Assembly: GCF_013415885.1 (NCBI RefSeq)
Contig: NZ_CP058910.1
Coordinates: 2,914,001 to 2,978,000 of the forward strand
DNA: 64,000 nucleotides
Reading direction: 5' to 3'
Source: Halosimplex rubrum
GTDB lineage: Archaea; Halobacteriota; Halobacteria; Halobacteriales; Haloarculaceae
A program made the position numbers and the translations under genes. Numbering within the stretch: position 1 is the first letter of the stretch; the number at the start of each line of letters is the position of its first letter. Below, one piece after another: positions 53,988-62,275 of this stretch. The notes under the pieces were generated by a model. It had not been told where the DNA came from. It was given only the letters and a program-made list of their open reading frames with translations, and ran no database searches.

Positions 53988-54676
53988 GTGTTCAGATAAG
54001 GATGAAGAGTGAGGCGGTACGTTTTCAAAGTGATCTATGCCCGAAAACGACCGCCTCGGTGGATGTTTGGACGAGATTGACTTAGCGTTTGTTGAACGCG
54101 AGGCGACACCGAAGCTGCTGATGAAGCTCAGTATTCAGCTGCATCTTGCTGGACTTTCGCTTTCGAATACTGTTTCGTTTCTAGAGGTATTCGGTGTCAA
54201 TCGTGCTCGTTCGACCGTTCACAACTGGGTTCACAAGGCCGATCTACAGCCGGAGGCTGGTCGGTCACCGGATCACGTTGCGGTTGACGAAACCGTGATC
54301 CGGATCGACGGCGAGCAGTACTGGCTGTACGCCGCCGTCGATCCCGATTCGAACGAATTACTCCACACGAAGCTTAAACCGACGAGAACGAACGCTCTCG
54401 CCGAGATGTTCTTCGGTGAACTCCGCGAGAAACACGATGTCGACGATGCCGTGTTTCTCGTCGACGGCGCCACTCCGCTGAAAGAAGCCTGCGACTGACA
54501 CGGCCTCGATTTCAGATACGAACGCCATGGAAATCGCAACAGCGTCGAACGTGTCTTTCGCGAGGTAAAACGCCGAACTAATTCGTTCTCAAACTGTTTC
54601 AGTCATGTCGATCCAGCAACCGCCGATGACTGGCTTAGCTCTTTCGCGTTCGCATGGAATCGGCTTATCTGAACAC
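53988..54676 (+). mobile_element. IS6-family element with a disabled transposase
   Basis: Terminal repeats GTGTTCAGATAAG and its complement lie at the two ends. An intervening transposase gene carries a stop codon. The left flank is a GC-rich palindromic stretch (53925-53985). No exact target duplication is seen next to the ends. Confidence 0.8.
54037..54672 (+). pseudogene. IS6-family transposase with one nonsense codon
   Basis: The first 153 codons (to 54498) encode the HTH, first Asp (VAVDETVIRI) and second Asp (FLVDGATPL). A TGA at 54496-54498 then interrupts. The same frame continues HGLDFRYERHGNRNSVERVFREVKRR, supplying the catalytic Glu, to a stop at 54672. A single base change would restore the gene. 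As it stands the Glu-containing third is not made. Confidence 0.85.
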
Positions 54677-54727
54677 TGCCTCGCGGCCAGCCACAACGAC
54701 TAACCCCGCCCCTCCCCATCCGCCGGT

Positions 54728-54937
54728 ATGACCGACTACACCACCGTCTCGATCCCGAAGGACCTGGCCGACCGCGTCGACGAGACCATCGAGGGGACGA
54801 GCTTCTCCTCGACGAGCGACCTCGTTCGCTTTCTCCTGCGGAGCATCGTCATCCAGAACCAGCAGCAGGGCGAGCTGACCGAGGCGGAGTTCTCCGAGAT
54901 CGCCGACCAGCTCGAAGACCTGGGCTATCTCGACTGA
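54728..54937 (+). CDS. Ribbon-helix-helix DNA-binding protein (CopG/Arc-like)
   Basis: 69 residues: YTTVSIPKDLADRVDETIEG (strand and helix 1), SFSSTSDLVRFLLRSIVI (helix 2), then an acidic tail (TEAEFSEIADQLEDLGYLD). The order fits the ribbon-helix-helix family of dimeric repressors. Small RHH proteins may repress their own promoter or act as antitoxins. No toxin-like gene lies downstream on the same strand. The ATG is 52 bases after the IS6 element. Confidence 0.75.
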   Translation: MTDYTTVSIPKDLADRVDETIEGTSFSSTSDLVRFLLRSIVIQNQQQGELTEAEFSEIADQLEDLGYLD

Positions 54938-54962
54938 GCCGCCGGGCCGCCGCTGACTCCGC

Positions 54963-55373
54963 CTACTCGGGGAACTCCTCGGGCGGCTCGACGTCGAGTA
55001 GTTCGAGCGGCTGGCGCTCGCCGCCGCGGTCGAACACCGCGACCGACTCCTCGTCCCACGGCGGGACGGCGACGAAGATGAGTTCCTTGAAATCGTCGCG
55101 CTGGCGGACGCGCAACTCGCCGTTGGGGTGGGAGACGAATCGGCCCTGCGTCTGCCCGACGGGCGTCCCCATGTCGACGCCGAAGACGAAGTTGACCGAC
55201 CCCGCCGAGTCGGGATAGTAGAAGTGCGTGAACACGGGTGTCTCGGGGGGCAGATCCGCGCCGAGTAACTCCTCGGCGGGCGTCACCGACAGCGAGATCG
55301 TCACCGGGTCCGGGTCGGACTCCCGTGCGAACCTGAGACAGGACTCGACCAGTCCGCGCGTCGCGTAGACCAC
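54963..55373 (-). CDS. Conserved haloarchaeal protein, possibly a JAB/MPN-like fold without catalytic residues
   Basis: 136 residues, soluble: VYATRGLVESCLRFARESDP, THFYYPDSAGSVNFVFGVDMG, GQTQGRFVSHPNGELRVRQRDDFKELIFVAVPPWDEES. The order (helix, core strands, histidine and proline region) loosely resembles JAB/MPN proteins, but the metal-binding His-x-His ... Asp set is not present. Its GC-rich coding and acidic composition are typical of core haloarchaeal genes. It is the first gene past the IS6 copy that reads as ordinary chromosome. Confidence 0.55.
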   Translation of the reverse strand: MVYATRGLVESCLRFARESDPDPVTISLSVTPAEELLGADLPPETPVFTHFYYPDSAGSVNFVFGVDMGTPVGQTQGRFVSHPNGELRVRQRDDFKELIFVAVPPWDEESVAVFDRGGERQPLELLDVEPPEEFPE

Positions 55374-55459
55374 GGCGGGTTATTCGCGGCACCCGGCAAA
55401 ACTCCGTCGTTCGCGCGCCTCGTCGCGCCGGTGGCTCTCGACGCCGTGACGGTGGTGGC

Positions 55460-56137
55460 TCAAAACAGGAACTCCCGCGCGGTCTTGGCGTACAGCCGCG
55501 GCGTCCGCTTGCGCGACCCGGCGAGCGCGTCCGCCAGCGCCTCGGCCGCACCCTCCATGACGCCCTCGCCGTGGCCGACCAGGATCCGCTCGGGGGAGTA
55601 GCGACCGAGCGCCTTCGGCGGTTTGAGCCGGAGCGCCGGATGGACGCCGAGGCGCTCGTCGCTCGTGCGCATGTACGACGACGTGCCGACCGCTTCGGCG
55701 ACGACCAGCGTCTTCGAGTCCTCGTCGTAGAGAAAGCCCTCTTTCCAGACCGGGTTGTCCACGAGTTTGTGGAGGTCGTAGCCGCTGTCGGCCAGACTCC
55801 GCCGGATCGGCTCGACCGGTGCCGTCAGGTCCGAGCGCACGTCGTCCATCCACTCGGGGACGTAGACGGGGACCTCGTAGCGGCGGGCGAGTGCCTCCGC
55901 GTCGCGCTTGTGTCGGTCGAGCAGGAGGACGATCCCGCGGACGGTGCCGTGCTCGGCGAGGGCGTCGTCCAGCCCGTCGATGTCGATGGGGTCGACGAGC
56001 CACACGTCGCCGTCGGAGACCAGGGCGTGGCTCACCCGCTGCATCGCCTCCTCTGGGTGGGCGAGCCAACTGATGCCGCCGTCCCACCGGTTGATCTCGC
56101 GCCACGACGTCGACCGTCCGGAGCCTTTCATCGTCAT
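55460..56137 (-). CDS. Metallo-beta-lactamase-fold protein (degenerate metal site)
   Basis: 225 residues: NRWDGGISWLAHPEEAMQRVSHALVSDGDVWLVDPIDIDGLDDAL gives the first strands of the MBL fold. TVRGIVLLLDRHKRDAEALARRYEVPVYVPEWM then stands where HxHxDH is found in active members (here Asp-Arg-His-Lys-Arg-Asp). SPERILVGHGEGV holds the late His. The changed motif suggests altered or lost metal binding. A common haloarchaeal form. Function unknown. Confidence 0.65.
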   Translation of the reverse strand: MTMKGSGRSTSWREINRWDGGISWLAHPEEAMQRVSHALVSDGDVWLVDPIDIDGLDDALAEHGTVRGIVLLLDRHKRDAEALARRYEVPVYVPEWMDDVRSDLTAPVEPIRRSLADSGYDLHKLVDNPVWKEGFLYDEDSKTLVVAEAVGTSSYMRTSDERLGVHPALRLKPPKALGRYSPERILVGHGEGVMEGAAEALADALAGSRKRTPRLYAKTAREFLF

Positions 56138-56218
56138 ACCCCGGTGTTGGCACGCCGGCTACATAAGCGACGACGCTCACGAGTTGGGCGCCTCCCACCG
56201 GTTCGCCGCGGCTGGGGG

Positions 56219-56521
56219 TCAGTCCAGCCGGCTCGCGTCGATGCCGACGCCCGGCGGCGTCACGACGAGAAAGCCGCGGAACTGCATGAGGTCGCCGTCG
56301 ATCTCGCGCACGCCGCCGGCGAACCCCGCGGCCAGTTCGTTCACGTCCCCCTCGATGGAGAGCACGAGCGTCCCGCCGTCCTCGACGATCTCGACCCACT
56401 CCTCGTCGGGGGTGGAGCCGTCGAGCACGCCCAGCACGACCCGCCCGCCCCCGTCGTCGCCCTCCTCCTCGTCGTCAAGCTCCTCCTCGACCGTCTGGAG
56501 GTCGAGGTCGATCTCGCCCAT
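56219..56521 (-). CDS. Conserved haloarchaeal protein (DUF5779-like)
   Basis: 100 residues from ATG 56521 (MGEIDLDLQTVEEELDDEEE). An acidic start is followed by RVVLGVLDGSTPDEEWVEIVEDGGTLVLSIEGDVNELAAGFA and MQFRGFLVVTPPGVGIDASRL, a pattern I recall for DUF5779. Further codons are open upstream, but similarity begins here. Function unknown. Confidence 0.6.
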   Translation of the reverse strand: MGEIDLDLQTVEEELDDEEEGDDGGGRVVLGVLDGSTPDEEWVEIVEDGGTLVLSIEGDVNELAAGFAGGVREIDGDLMQFRGFLVVTPPGVGIDASRLD

Positions 56522-56633
56522 ACCCGCCCCCTCGCGGTCGACCGAGAAAAAGGTGTGTCCGACGGGTGGCGTCGGTCGTGATGAGAACGGTCGGGGACGC
56601 AAAGGTCGCGCAGTCGTCCGCCGAAATCAGACT

Positions 56634-56783
56634 CGGACAATTGACGAACTCGAAGTCTCCCGCCACACCATCAACCGCTACAAAACCGCCTTCGCAGACA
56701 TGACCCCCACAGAAAGACTAACCCTCATCTCCTCTCTCACACAAGAAAAACTCCTCAACAAAGCAAATGGAGGAGAACAATAG
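56634..56783 (+). pseudogene. C-terminal fragment of a helix-turn-helix protein
   Basis: The frame ending at 56783 reads RTIDELEVSRHTINRYKTAFADM, TPTERLTLISSLTQEKLLNK, ANGGEQ: an HTH followed by a helix. The upstream part of the same frame is antisense to the DUF5779-like gene and not real coding. Base use changes sharply to A-rich codons here. It is probably a viral or plasmid gene fragment joined to chromosome at about 56630. Confidence 0.5.
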
Positions 56784-56976
56784 TGGCTTACGAACGGCCA
56801 AGCACAGATTTTGGATAGGAATGATGAGGAAGGTCAACCGACTGAAGGCCTAAGAAGTGTATATACGGACTGGAGGGACTCATTATCAGGTAACGGAGTA
56901 GGATTCAACAGCGATACCTCATTGAGTAGTATAAACAGTGAGGTAACAAGATAGTGAAATATAGGGGAGAAGAGTT
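56784..56976. other. AT-rich gap without a gene
   Basis: No coding frame is seen. The composition is clearly lower in GC than the genes on both sides and continues the foreign-looking stretch that extends into the next gene. Confidence 0.5.
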
Positions 56977-58758
56977 TTAAGCTGCTTCAGTCTCTAAGAT
57001 GGCCTTTGCATCGTCAAATTGGCCATTTTTGTCCCCCCATATTTGGTTAACTGTTGCTCTCTCCACACCTTCAATAGTCCATGGATTATCTACAGTACCC
57101 CCTATCACATAGTTTTCATCTTTGTCTGATACCATTTCATTAAGCATTTTAGAATGGGACTTAATTTTCTCGAATGTATCAGAATCAGTTTCTTCATAAT
57201 TATTCCAGAACCTTATCTTATCAGTTAGATCAATAATATAATCATTAGTAACTGATACATTAATATCATTGAATAAACCTCTGCCTGGTTCAGGGTTCTG
57301 CTCACTCTGTATTGAATCACTCCAACCTGTAGCTACACTTCTAAGCACAGAAGCAGCATACTTCTTAGCAACACCAAACCCAATTTCATTAAACCCTTCC
57401 GCTACCTCCCTCTCCTCGCTTCTATATTCGTCTGCAAATCTTAGTGGGTGATACCATTCGTCGGAGGCAGAGTGTTCCATGTCGAGGTAGTCTGATTCTT
57501 CTATTCGTGGGTGGAAGGTATCATTATTTGTCACTGGGGTATCATGTGATTCTACCAGTAGCATTTCGTTGTTGGTTTTGTCGTATGCTAGGCCGTTTCC
57601 GTGTGTAGATGCTGGGGCTTCCGGTAGATTGACTTCCCAGAACTGTGATTCTATGTCTGTGTGGTCGTCTATTCCTTTCTGAAGTACTGCTGCATACATC
57701 TGGTCTTCATCGGAGCGAGGTCCGGGACCTGGATAACGGAGTTGGAATTCGAAGAGGTATGGGTGAAGCCAGTCTAATGCTTCGGATAGTGTATCTGCAT
57801 TAGAAAATTTATCGTAGTTAAATTCTCCTTTATCCCCACTGATAGTGCCATCCCCATCATTCTGCACATTATTATTGGGGTACTGATTTGTACGCGGATT
57901 TTCCATCGCTTCTCTTGCACGATTTTCTGCCTCTTCGAGTGGGCCGATGCTTTCTACGAAGTCGATGGCTTCTTGTGGGTTTCCGGCGACGCCTCCGTCT
58001 CCTTGGTACGGGTAGTCGTTGTCGTGGTGCCATTCCCATGCAGCCAAATCAATTTCTTTGTCGTAGTGTTCTACGCCGTCCGGTGTATCGTACTGGTTGA
58101 GTACCGGCGAGTCTGTTATCTCTGTCTGTCCGACTTGTTCTTCGAAGTAGTCTTCCCCATACTGGTTTTTGGCTTCGTCTCTGAGGTCTTCGTTTTTCTC
58201 ATGCACCCAGTTTACTAGATGTGTTTCCGGTGTCTGTTTGGCTATTCCCACTGGATCCGACTGGATTTGAGTGTCGTCTTCGGTCACTCCCGAGACAGAG
58301 ATCCGATTCTCGCCTGCGTTCAGCTGAGCCGGATTCACCGAGACCGTGACCTCTGCATCGTTGTCCACTTCGATCTCCCGTAGAACCGACTCGTCGGTGC
58401 GAAGTTGGAGTTGCTGGACCTGTTCCCCGCTCACCGTCCCGGGAACGGTCACCGCTACCTGATACGAATCGATGGTGTCGTCCGCTTCCCAGATCGGCGG
58501 TAACGAGATCCGCCCGGAATCCGATTCGCCCGGTGTCTCCACCTGAAATTCGATCTGGACTGGTGTGTTCGGCGGTGTCCCGGTCGGTGTCTCCGCGTCC
58601 GTCTCGCTCGGGGTCGCCGTCGGTCGTTCAGTAGGGGTGTCCTGGCCGGAATCCGTCGATCGGGTGTCGTTCCCCAGGTTCTGACACCCCGCGACAGATC
58701 CGACCCCAGCCAGCGAAAGCGCAGCGAGGAAGCGTCGCCGCTCCCAGCCCTCGGTCAT
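56977..58758 (-). CDS. Tat lipoprotein with a foreign-looking AT-rich C-terminal domain
   Basis: 593 residues from ATG 58758 (MTEGWERRRFLAALSLAG). Twin-arginine signal and lipobox (GSVAGC) are followed by a Thr/Pro-rich linker (about 26-65). A beta-sandwich-like domain (about 66-165; SYQVAVTVPGTVSGEQVQQL, EVTVSVNPAQLNAGENRISVSG) comes next, then a long unrecognised domain (about 170-593) rich in Asn, Tyr and Trp (HLVNWVHEKNEDLRD, DWLHPYLFEFQLRYPGPGPR, WYHPLRFADEYRSEEREVAEGF). The DNA for the first domain is GC-rich, whereas the rest is AT-rich. The protein should be anchored at the cell surface. Function unknown. Confidence 0.75.
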   Translation of the reverse strand: MTEGWERRRFLAALSLAGVGSVAGCQNLGNDTRSTDSGQDTPTERPTATPSETDAETPTGTPPNTPVQIEFQVETPGESDSGRISLPPIWEADDTIDSYQVAVTVPGTVSGEQVQQLQLRTDESVLREIEVDNDAEVTVSVNPAQLNAGENRISVSGVTEDDTQIQSDPVGIAKQTPETHLVNWVHEKNEDLRDEAKNQYGEDYFEEQVGQTEITDSPVLNQYDTPDGVEHYDKEIDLAAWEWHHDNDYPYQGDGGVAGNPQEAIDFVESIGPLEEAENRAREAMENPRTNQYPNNNVQNDGDGTISGDKGEFNYDKFSNADTLSEALDWLHPYLFEFQLRYPGPGPRSDEDQMYAAVLQKGIDDHTDIESQFWEVNLPEAPASTHGNGLAYDKTNNEMLLVESHDTPVTNNDTFHPRIEESDYLDMEHSASDEWYHPLRFADEYRSEEREVAEGFNEIGFGVAKKYAASVLRSVATGWSDSIQSEQNPEPGRGLFNDINVSVTNDYIIDLTDKIRFWNNYEETDSDTFEKIKSHSKMLNEMVSDKDENYVIGGTVDNPWTIEGVERATVNQIWGDKNGQFDDAKAILETEAA

Positions 58759-58853
58759 ACCTCGTGTTGTACGCGACAATCGACAAGAAAGTGGCTATCA
58801 GCGCCATCGACCTGAGAGCGTAGCCGTTCGAACGGACGGAAGGGTTTTGTAAA

Positions 58854-58877
58854 CTACAGGTATTATATTCCTTGTAG
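58854..58877 (+). promoter_or_regulatory. Palindromic promoter/operator of the AbiE pair
   Basis: CTACAGG and CCTTGTAG flank the TATA-like TATTATATT, 15-38 bases before the ATG at 58892. The arms are complementary with one bulged base. AbiEi-type antitoxins are known to repress their own operon by binding inverted repeats, which makes this a natural operator. The assignment is by position and symmetry only. Confidence 0.5.
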
Positions 58878-58891
58878 CGTTAGATCCGATT

Positions 58892-59722
58892 ATGGGTACC
58901 GAGTCTGAAGAGGATATAAAGAGCGGTCTGTCCAAGCGGGAAGCTCTCGCTCTGACTCGGTTAGCCGGTCGGAACGAGACCATCGTGACGATCGACGACA
59001 TCGAATCGGTGCTCGGTTGCTCCCGTACCGCGGCGAAGAAGATCGCCAGCAATCTCGAAGACAAGAAGTGGTTGGACCGACTGAAACGGGGCACCTATCT
59101 GATCGTCCCGCTCGCTGCGGGAGAACGCGGCGAGTACACCGAACACGAGTACGTCATCGCCTCGCATCTCGCGGAGCCGATGTATCTCTCCTACTGGACC
59201 GCGCTGAACTACCACGGACTGACGGAGCAGGTCCCGACGACCGTCTTCGCGGCCACGACCGGCCGAGTCCCCGACCGGGAGATCCACGGCGTCACGTACC
59301 GGTTCGTCACCGTCACCGACGGGAAGTTCTTCGGCCACGAACCCGTCTCGATCCGCTCTCAGACGGTCGATGTCGCCGCCAGGGAGAAGGCGCTGGTCGA
59401 CTGCGCCGACCACCCGGAACACTGCGGCGGGATCGTGGAACTCGCGAAGGCGCTGGACGGCGCCGCCGACCTCGATACCGAACGCCTGGTCGACTACGTG
59501 CTGAGACTGGGCAACGGCGCAGCGGTCAAGCGGATCGTCTACCTCGCCGATACGCTCGGTGTCGAACTCCCGCAGCGGGACGAACTGGAAGCGGGGTTTA
59601 CCAGCGGGTATTCGAAACTCGATCCCACGAGAGGCGACGACGGGACACACAGCAGCGAGTATCGGTTACTGCTGAACGTCTCGACGGACGAAATCGAGAC
59701 CGCGGGAGGTCGGTTCCGATGA
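58892..59722 (+). CDS. AbiEi-type antitoxin / transcriptional regulator
   Basis: 276 residues. An N-terminal winged-helix domain (about 10-85: LSKREALALTRLAGR, VLGCSRTAAKKIASNLEDKKWLDRLKRGTYLI) is followed by the AbiEi antitoxin domain: YVIASHLAEPMYLSYWTALNYHGLTEQVPTTVFAATTGR, GVTYRFVTV, VSIRSQTVDVAAREKALVDCADHP. In the AbiE type IV toxin-antitoxin system this protein represses the operon and counteracts the toxin. It overlaps the toxin gene by four bases (ATGA). A palindromic TATA region precedes it. Confidence 0.88.
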   Translation: MGTESEEDIKSGLSKREALALTRLAGRNETIVTIDDIESVLGCSRTAAKKIASNLEDKKWLDRLKRGTYLIVPLAAGERGEYTEHEYVIASHLAEPMYLSYWTALNYHGLTEQVPTTVFAATTGRVPDREIHGVTYRFVTVTDGKFFGHEPVSIRSQTVDVAAREKALVDCADHPEHCGGIVELAKALDGAADLDTERLVDYVLRLGNGAAVKRIVYLADTLGVELPQRDELEAGFTSGYSKLDPTRGDDGTHSSEYRLLLNVSTDEIETAGGRFR

Positions 59723-60504
59723 TCTCCGAGGCGCGTGTCCGCACACTGGCGCGGCAGGACGGCGTCACCGCTGGGTTGGCCGAGAAGAACTACGTCAACT
59801 CGTGGATCCTCTACGCGCTTTACAGGTCGGACATCGATGGACTGGTGTTCAAGGGCGGAACCGCACTGAGCAAGCTGTACTTCCCGGAACTGTGGCGGTT
59901 CTCCGAAGATCTCGATTTCACCGCTACCGAGGACATCTCCGACCTCCCTAGCCGTCTGGAGACCGCGATAAACGGTATCGAGGGTCGGTCGGGGATCCGA
60001 TTCGAGATAACGAGCTATCACGAGGCAGGAACTCCGGTCGAATACCTCCAGGTGAAGATCCAGTACGACGCCGTGCTCGGACAGCGAAATACGACGGATC
60101 TCGACATCACGTTCGCCGAGCCGCTGGCGTTCCAGCCGGTCGAACACACCCACCGCTTCGAAGATGTCCCGGAGTTCCAACTGTCGGCGTACAGCGTCGA
60201 AGAGATCTTCGTCGAGAAACTGCGGAGCATCTACCAGAGAGCCCGAGCGAGGGACTACTACGACCTCTACCGGCTGATGGAACACCACGAATTCGAATCA
60301 GACGTGATCGCAGACGCTCTGCGGACGAAAGCGAGCAGTCAGGATGTCGAACTTCGATTGGATACTGGGATTCCGGACGGAGATCGGGAAGCCGTAGAAG
60401 CGTACTGGGACCGAGCACTCGACCGACTCGTAACCGAGAAACCGGAGTTCGATCGAGTGGTCGAGCAGGTCGATACGTATCTGAAACGTCTCTCGGACCG
60501 ATAA
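59719..60504 (+). CDS. AbiEii/AbiGii-type nucleotidyltransferase toxin
   Basis: 261 residues. The nucleotidyltransferase motif is GGTALSKLYFPELWRFSEDLDFTA (conserved GGTAL ... ED-L-D). FAEPLAFQPVEHTHRF, LSAYSVEEIFVEKLRSIYQRARARDYYDLYRL is the following conserved helix with the Lys and Arg-Asp-x-x-Asp set. AbiEii enzymes arrest growth, and related MenT toxins modify tRNA ends. The ATG at 59719 overlaps the antitoxin stop. An earlier in-frame start (59017) would place 234 unrelated residues antisense-like within the antitoxin gene and is rejected. The role could be phage defence or stabilising mobile DNA. Confidence 0.9.
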   Translation: MISEARVRTLARQDGVTAGLAEKNYVNSWILYALYRSDIDGLVFKGGTALSKLYFPELWRFSEDLDFTATEDISDLPSRLETAINGIEGRSGIRFEITSYHEAGTPVEYLQVKIQYDAVLGQRNTTDLDITFAEPLAFQPVEHTHRFEDVPEFQLSAYSVEEIFVEKLRSIYQRARARDYYDLYRLMEHHEFESDVIADALRTKASSQDVELRLDTGIPDGDREAVEAYWDRALDRLVTEKPEFDRVVEQVDTYLKRLSDR

Positions 60505-60640
60505 GACCCGCTGTCCCACGAATAGTACGCTGTACCCACGCAATGTGTGATTTGTCGGAACCGACACGCTCGACGAGCCGTTCCTAGCGGACGATATCGA
60601 GGACCGCCGGACTCAAACCACCGCGGCGGCAATCCCGACT

Positions 60641-61189
60641 ATGAGCGACACCGACGACTGGGCCGAGCGCCTGCGAGCGAACCGCGCCGAGAAAGACGAG
60701 TTCCTCGACGAACACCCCCAATCGCCGATCCCGCCGGAGGACCGCGACGGCTTCGACGGGCTGGAGTACTTCGACCCCGACCCCGAGTACCGCGTCGACG
60801 CGACGGTGACCGTCCACGACCAGCCCGACCCCGTCGAGATGGAGACCTCCGACGGCCGGACCGTGCGCTACGAGCGGGTGGTCACCTTCGCGTTCGACCT
60901 CGGCGGCGAGTCGTTCGACCTCCACGGCTACAAACAGGAGCCGGGCGACGAGGCCATCTTCGTCCCGTTCCGCGACAAGACGACCGGCCAGCAGACCTAC
61001 GACGGCGGCCGCTACATGGAGCTGGAGACCGAGCGCGACCTCGAAGACGGCGACGAGGTGACGATCGACTTCAATCTCGCCTACTCGCCGTTCTGCGCGT
61101 TCAGCGACACCTTCTCCTGTCCGTACCCGCCCGAAGAGAACTGGCTGGAGACGACGGTCGAAGCGGGCGAACGCCACGAGCAGAACTGA
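60641..61189 (+). CDS. DUF1684 family protein
   Basis: 182 residues. The family signature is clear: RLRANRAEKDEFLDEHPQSPIP, GLEYFDPDPEYRV, LHGYKQEPGDEAIFVPFRDKTTGQQTYDGGRYMEL and the C-terminal IDFNLAYSPFCAFSDTFSCPYPPEENWL. Such proteins are widespread in haloarchaea and bacteria, with no established reaction. It is cytoplasmic and acidic. Confidence 0.88.
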   Translation: MSDTDDWAERLRANRAEKDEFLDEHPQSPIPPEDRDGFDGLEYFDPDPEYRVDATVTVHDQPDPVEMETSDGRTVRYERVVTFAFDLGGESFDLHGYKQEPGDEAIFVPFRDKTTGQQTYDGGRYMELETERDLEDGDEVTIDFNLAYSPFCAFSDTFSCPYPPEENWLETTVEAGERHEQN

Positions 61190-61231
61190 TCCGTCGGCGG
61201 ATGGCCGCGGATCGCTGGTACGCTTATCGGG

Positions 61232-62221
61232 GTGCGGTCCGTACCTCCGTCAGTGCTCTCTGACACGCTCGGCGTGCATCACGTGTCGGTCGTCGCGGGC
61301 GATCCCACGGAGAACCGACGGTTCTACGCGGAGACGCTGGGACTGCGCTTTCTCCTGCGGACGGTGAACTTCGAGGAGCCGTTCGTCTATCACCTGTACT
61401 ACGGCGACGAGCGCGGCACTCCCGGCTCGGTGCTCACGTTTTTCACCTACCCGCGTGAGGACTCCGGTCGGATCGGCAAGCCCGACATCACGACGGCGGC
61501 GTTGCGCGTTCCCGCCGACTCGATGGACTTCTGGTACGACCGACTCGCCGAGCGCGACGTGACCGTCGACCGGACCGAGCGGTTCGGCGAGCCCGTCCTG
61601 GCGTTCGCGGACCCCGATGGCACGTCGCTGGAACTCGTCGGCGTCGCCGAGAGCGAGACCGGACCCACCGACCTCGACGAGCGCGCGGACCGCCCCTGGA
61701 CCGACGGCTCGTCGGAGGGCAAGGTCCCCGCCGAACGGGCGATCCGAGGCGTTCGCGGCGTGTCCGTGCGGTCGGCGGACCCGTACGTCACGGCGAGTCT
61801 GCTCGACACCTTCGGGTTCGAGATCGTCGCCGAACGCGACGACGCGGTCCGCTACCGGCTGCCGGGCGGGCGCGAGTCGACGGTCGACCTGCTGACGGAC
61901 GACGCCGAGTACGGCAAGGAGGGGCGCGGGTCGATCCACCACGTCGCCCTGAGCGTCGAGAGCGGCGAGCAGCTCCGGGAGTGGCGCGCGTTGCTCGACG
62001 AGCGTGACTTCGACGTGTCGCGGGTGAAGGATCGGCACTTCTTCGAGTCGCTGTACGTCCGCGACGGCGGCGGCGTCCTGTTCGAACTCGCGACCGAGCG
62101 CCCCGGACTCGGTGTCGCCGATAGGGAGCCCGACCCGGGCGGCGACCTCGTGCTCCCGCCCTGGCTGGAAGAGGACCGCGAGATGATCGCGGGGCAACTG
62201 CCGCCGTTCGACGACGGGTGA
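61232..62221 (+). CDS. VOC-superfamily ring-cleaving dioxygenase-like protein
   Basis: 329 residues with two pairs of VOC (glyoxalase/extradiol dioxygenase) modules. LGVHHVSVVAGDPTENRRFYAETLGLRF supplies the first metal His. FVYHLYYGDERGTPGSVLTFF and GSIHHVALSVE-like RGSIHHVALSVESGEQL supply the second. RDGGGVLFELATERPG supplies the metal Glu. The build matches MhqO/hydroquinone dioxygenase-like proteins. A second start at GTG 61253 would drop seven residues. It is a partner in kind of the next VOC gene on the other strand. Confidence 0.85.
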   Translation: MRSVPPSVLSDTLGVHHVSVVAGDPTENRRFYAETLGLRFLLRTVNFEEPFVYHLYYGDERGTPGSVLTFFTYPREDSGRIGKPDITTAALRVPADSMDFWYDRLAERDVTVDRTERFGEPVLAFADPDGTSLELVGVAESETGPTDLDERADRPWTDGSSEGKVPAERAIRGVRGVSVRSADPYVTASLLDTFGFEIVAERDDAVRYRLPGGRESTVDLLTDDAEYGKEGRGSIHHVALSVESGEQLREWRALLDERDFDVSRVKDRHFFESLYVRDGGGVLFELATERPGLGVADREPDPGGDLVLPPWLEEDREMIAGQLPPFDDG

Positions 62222-62275
62222 GCCCGTCGCGGGGTCAGCTCCGACCGCTCACCGCTCGGCCGCCCGGCGACCCGG

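Noticed and set aside
59017-59718. Longer N-terminus for the AbiEii-type toxin
   Set aside because: The extra 234 residues are Arg-rich and out of frame within the antitoxin gene. The ATG at 59719 overlapping the stop is the natural start.
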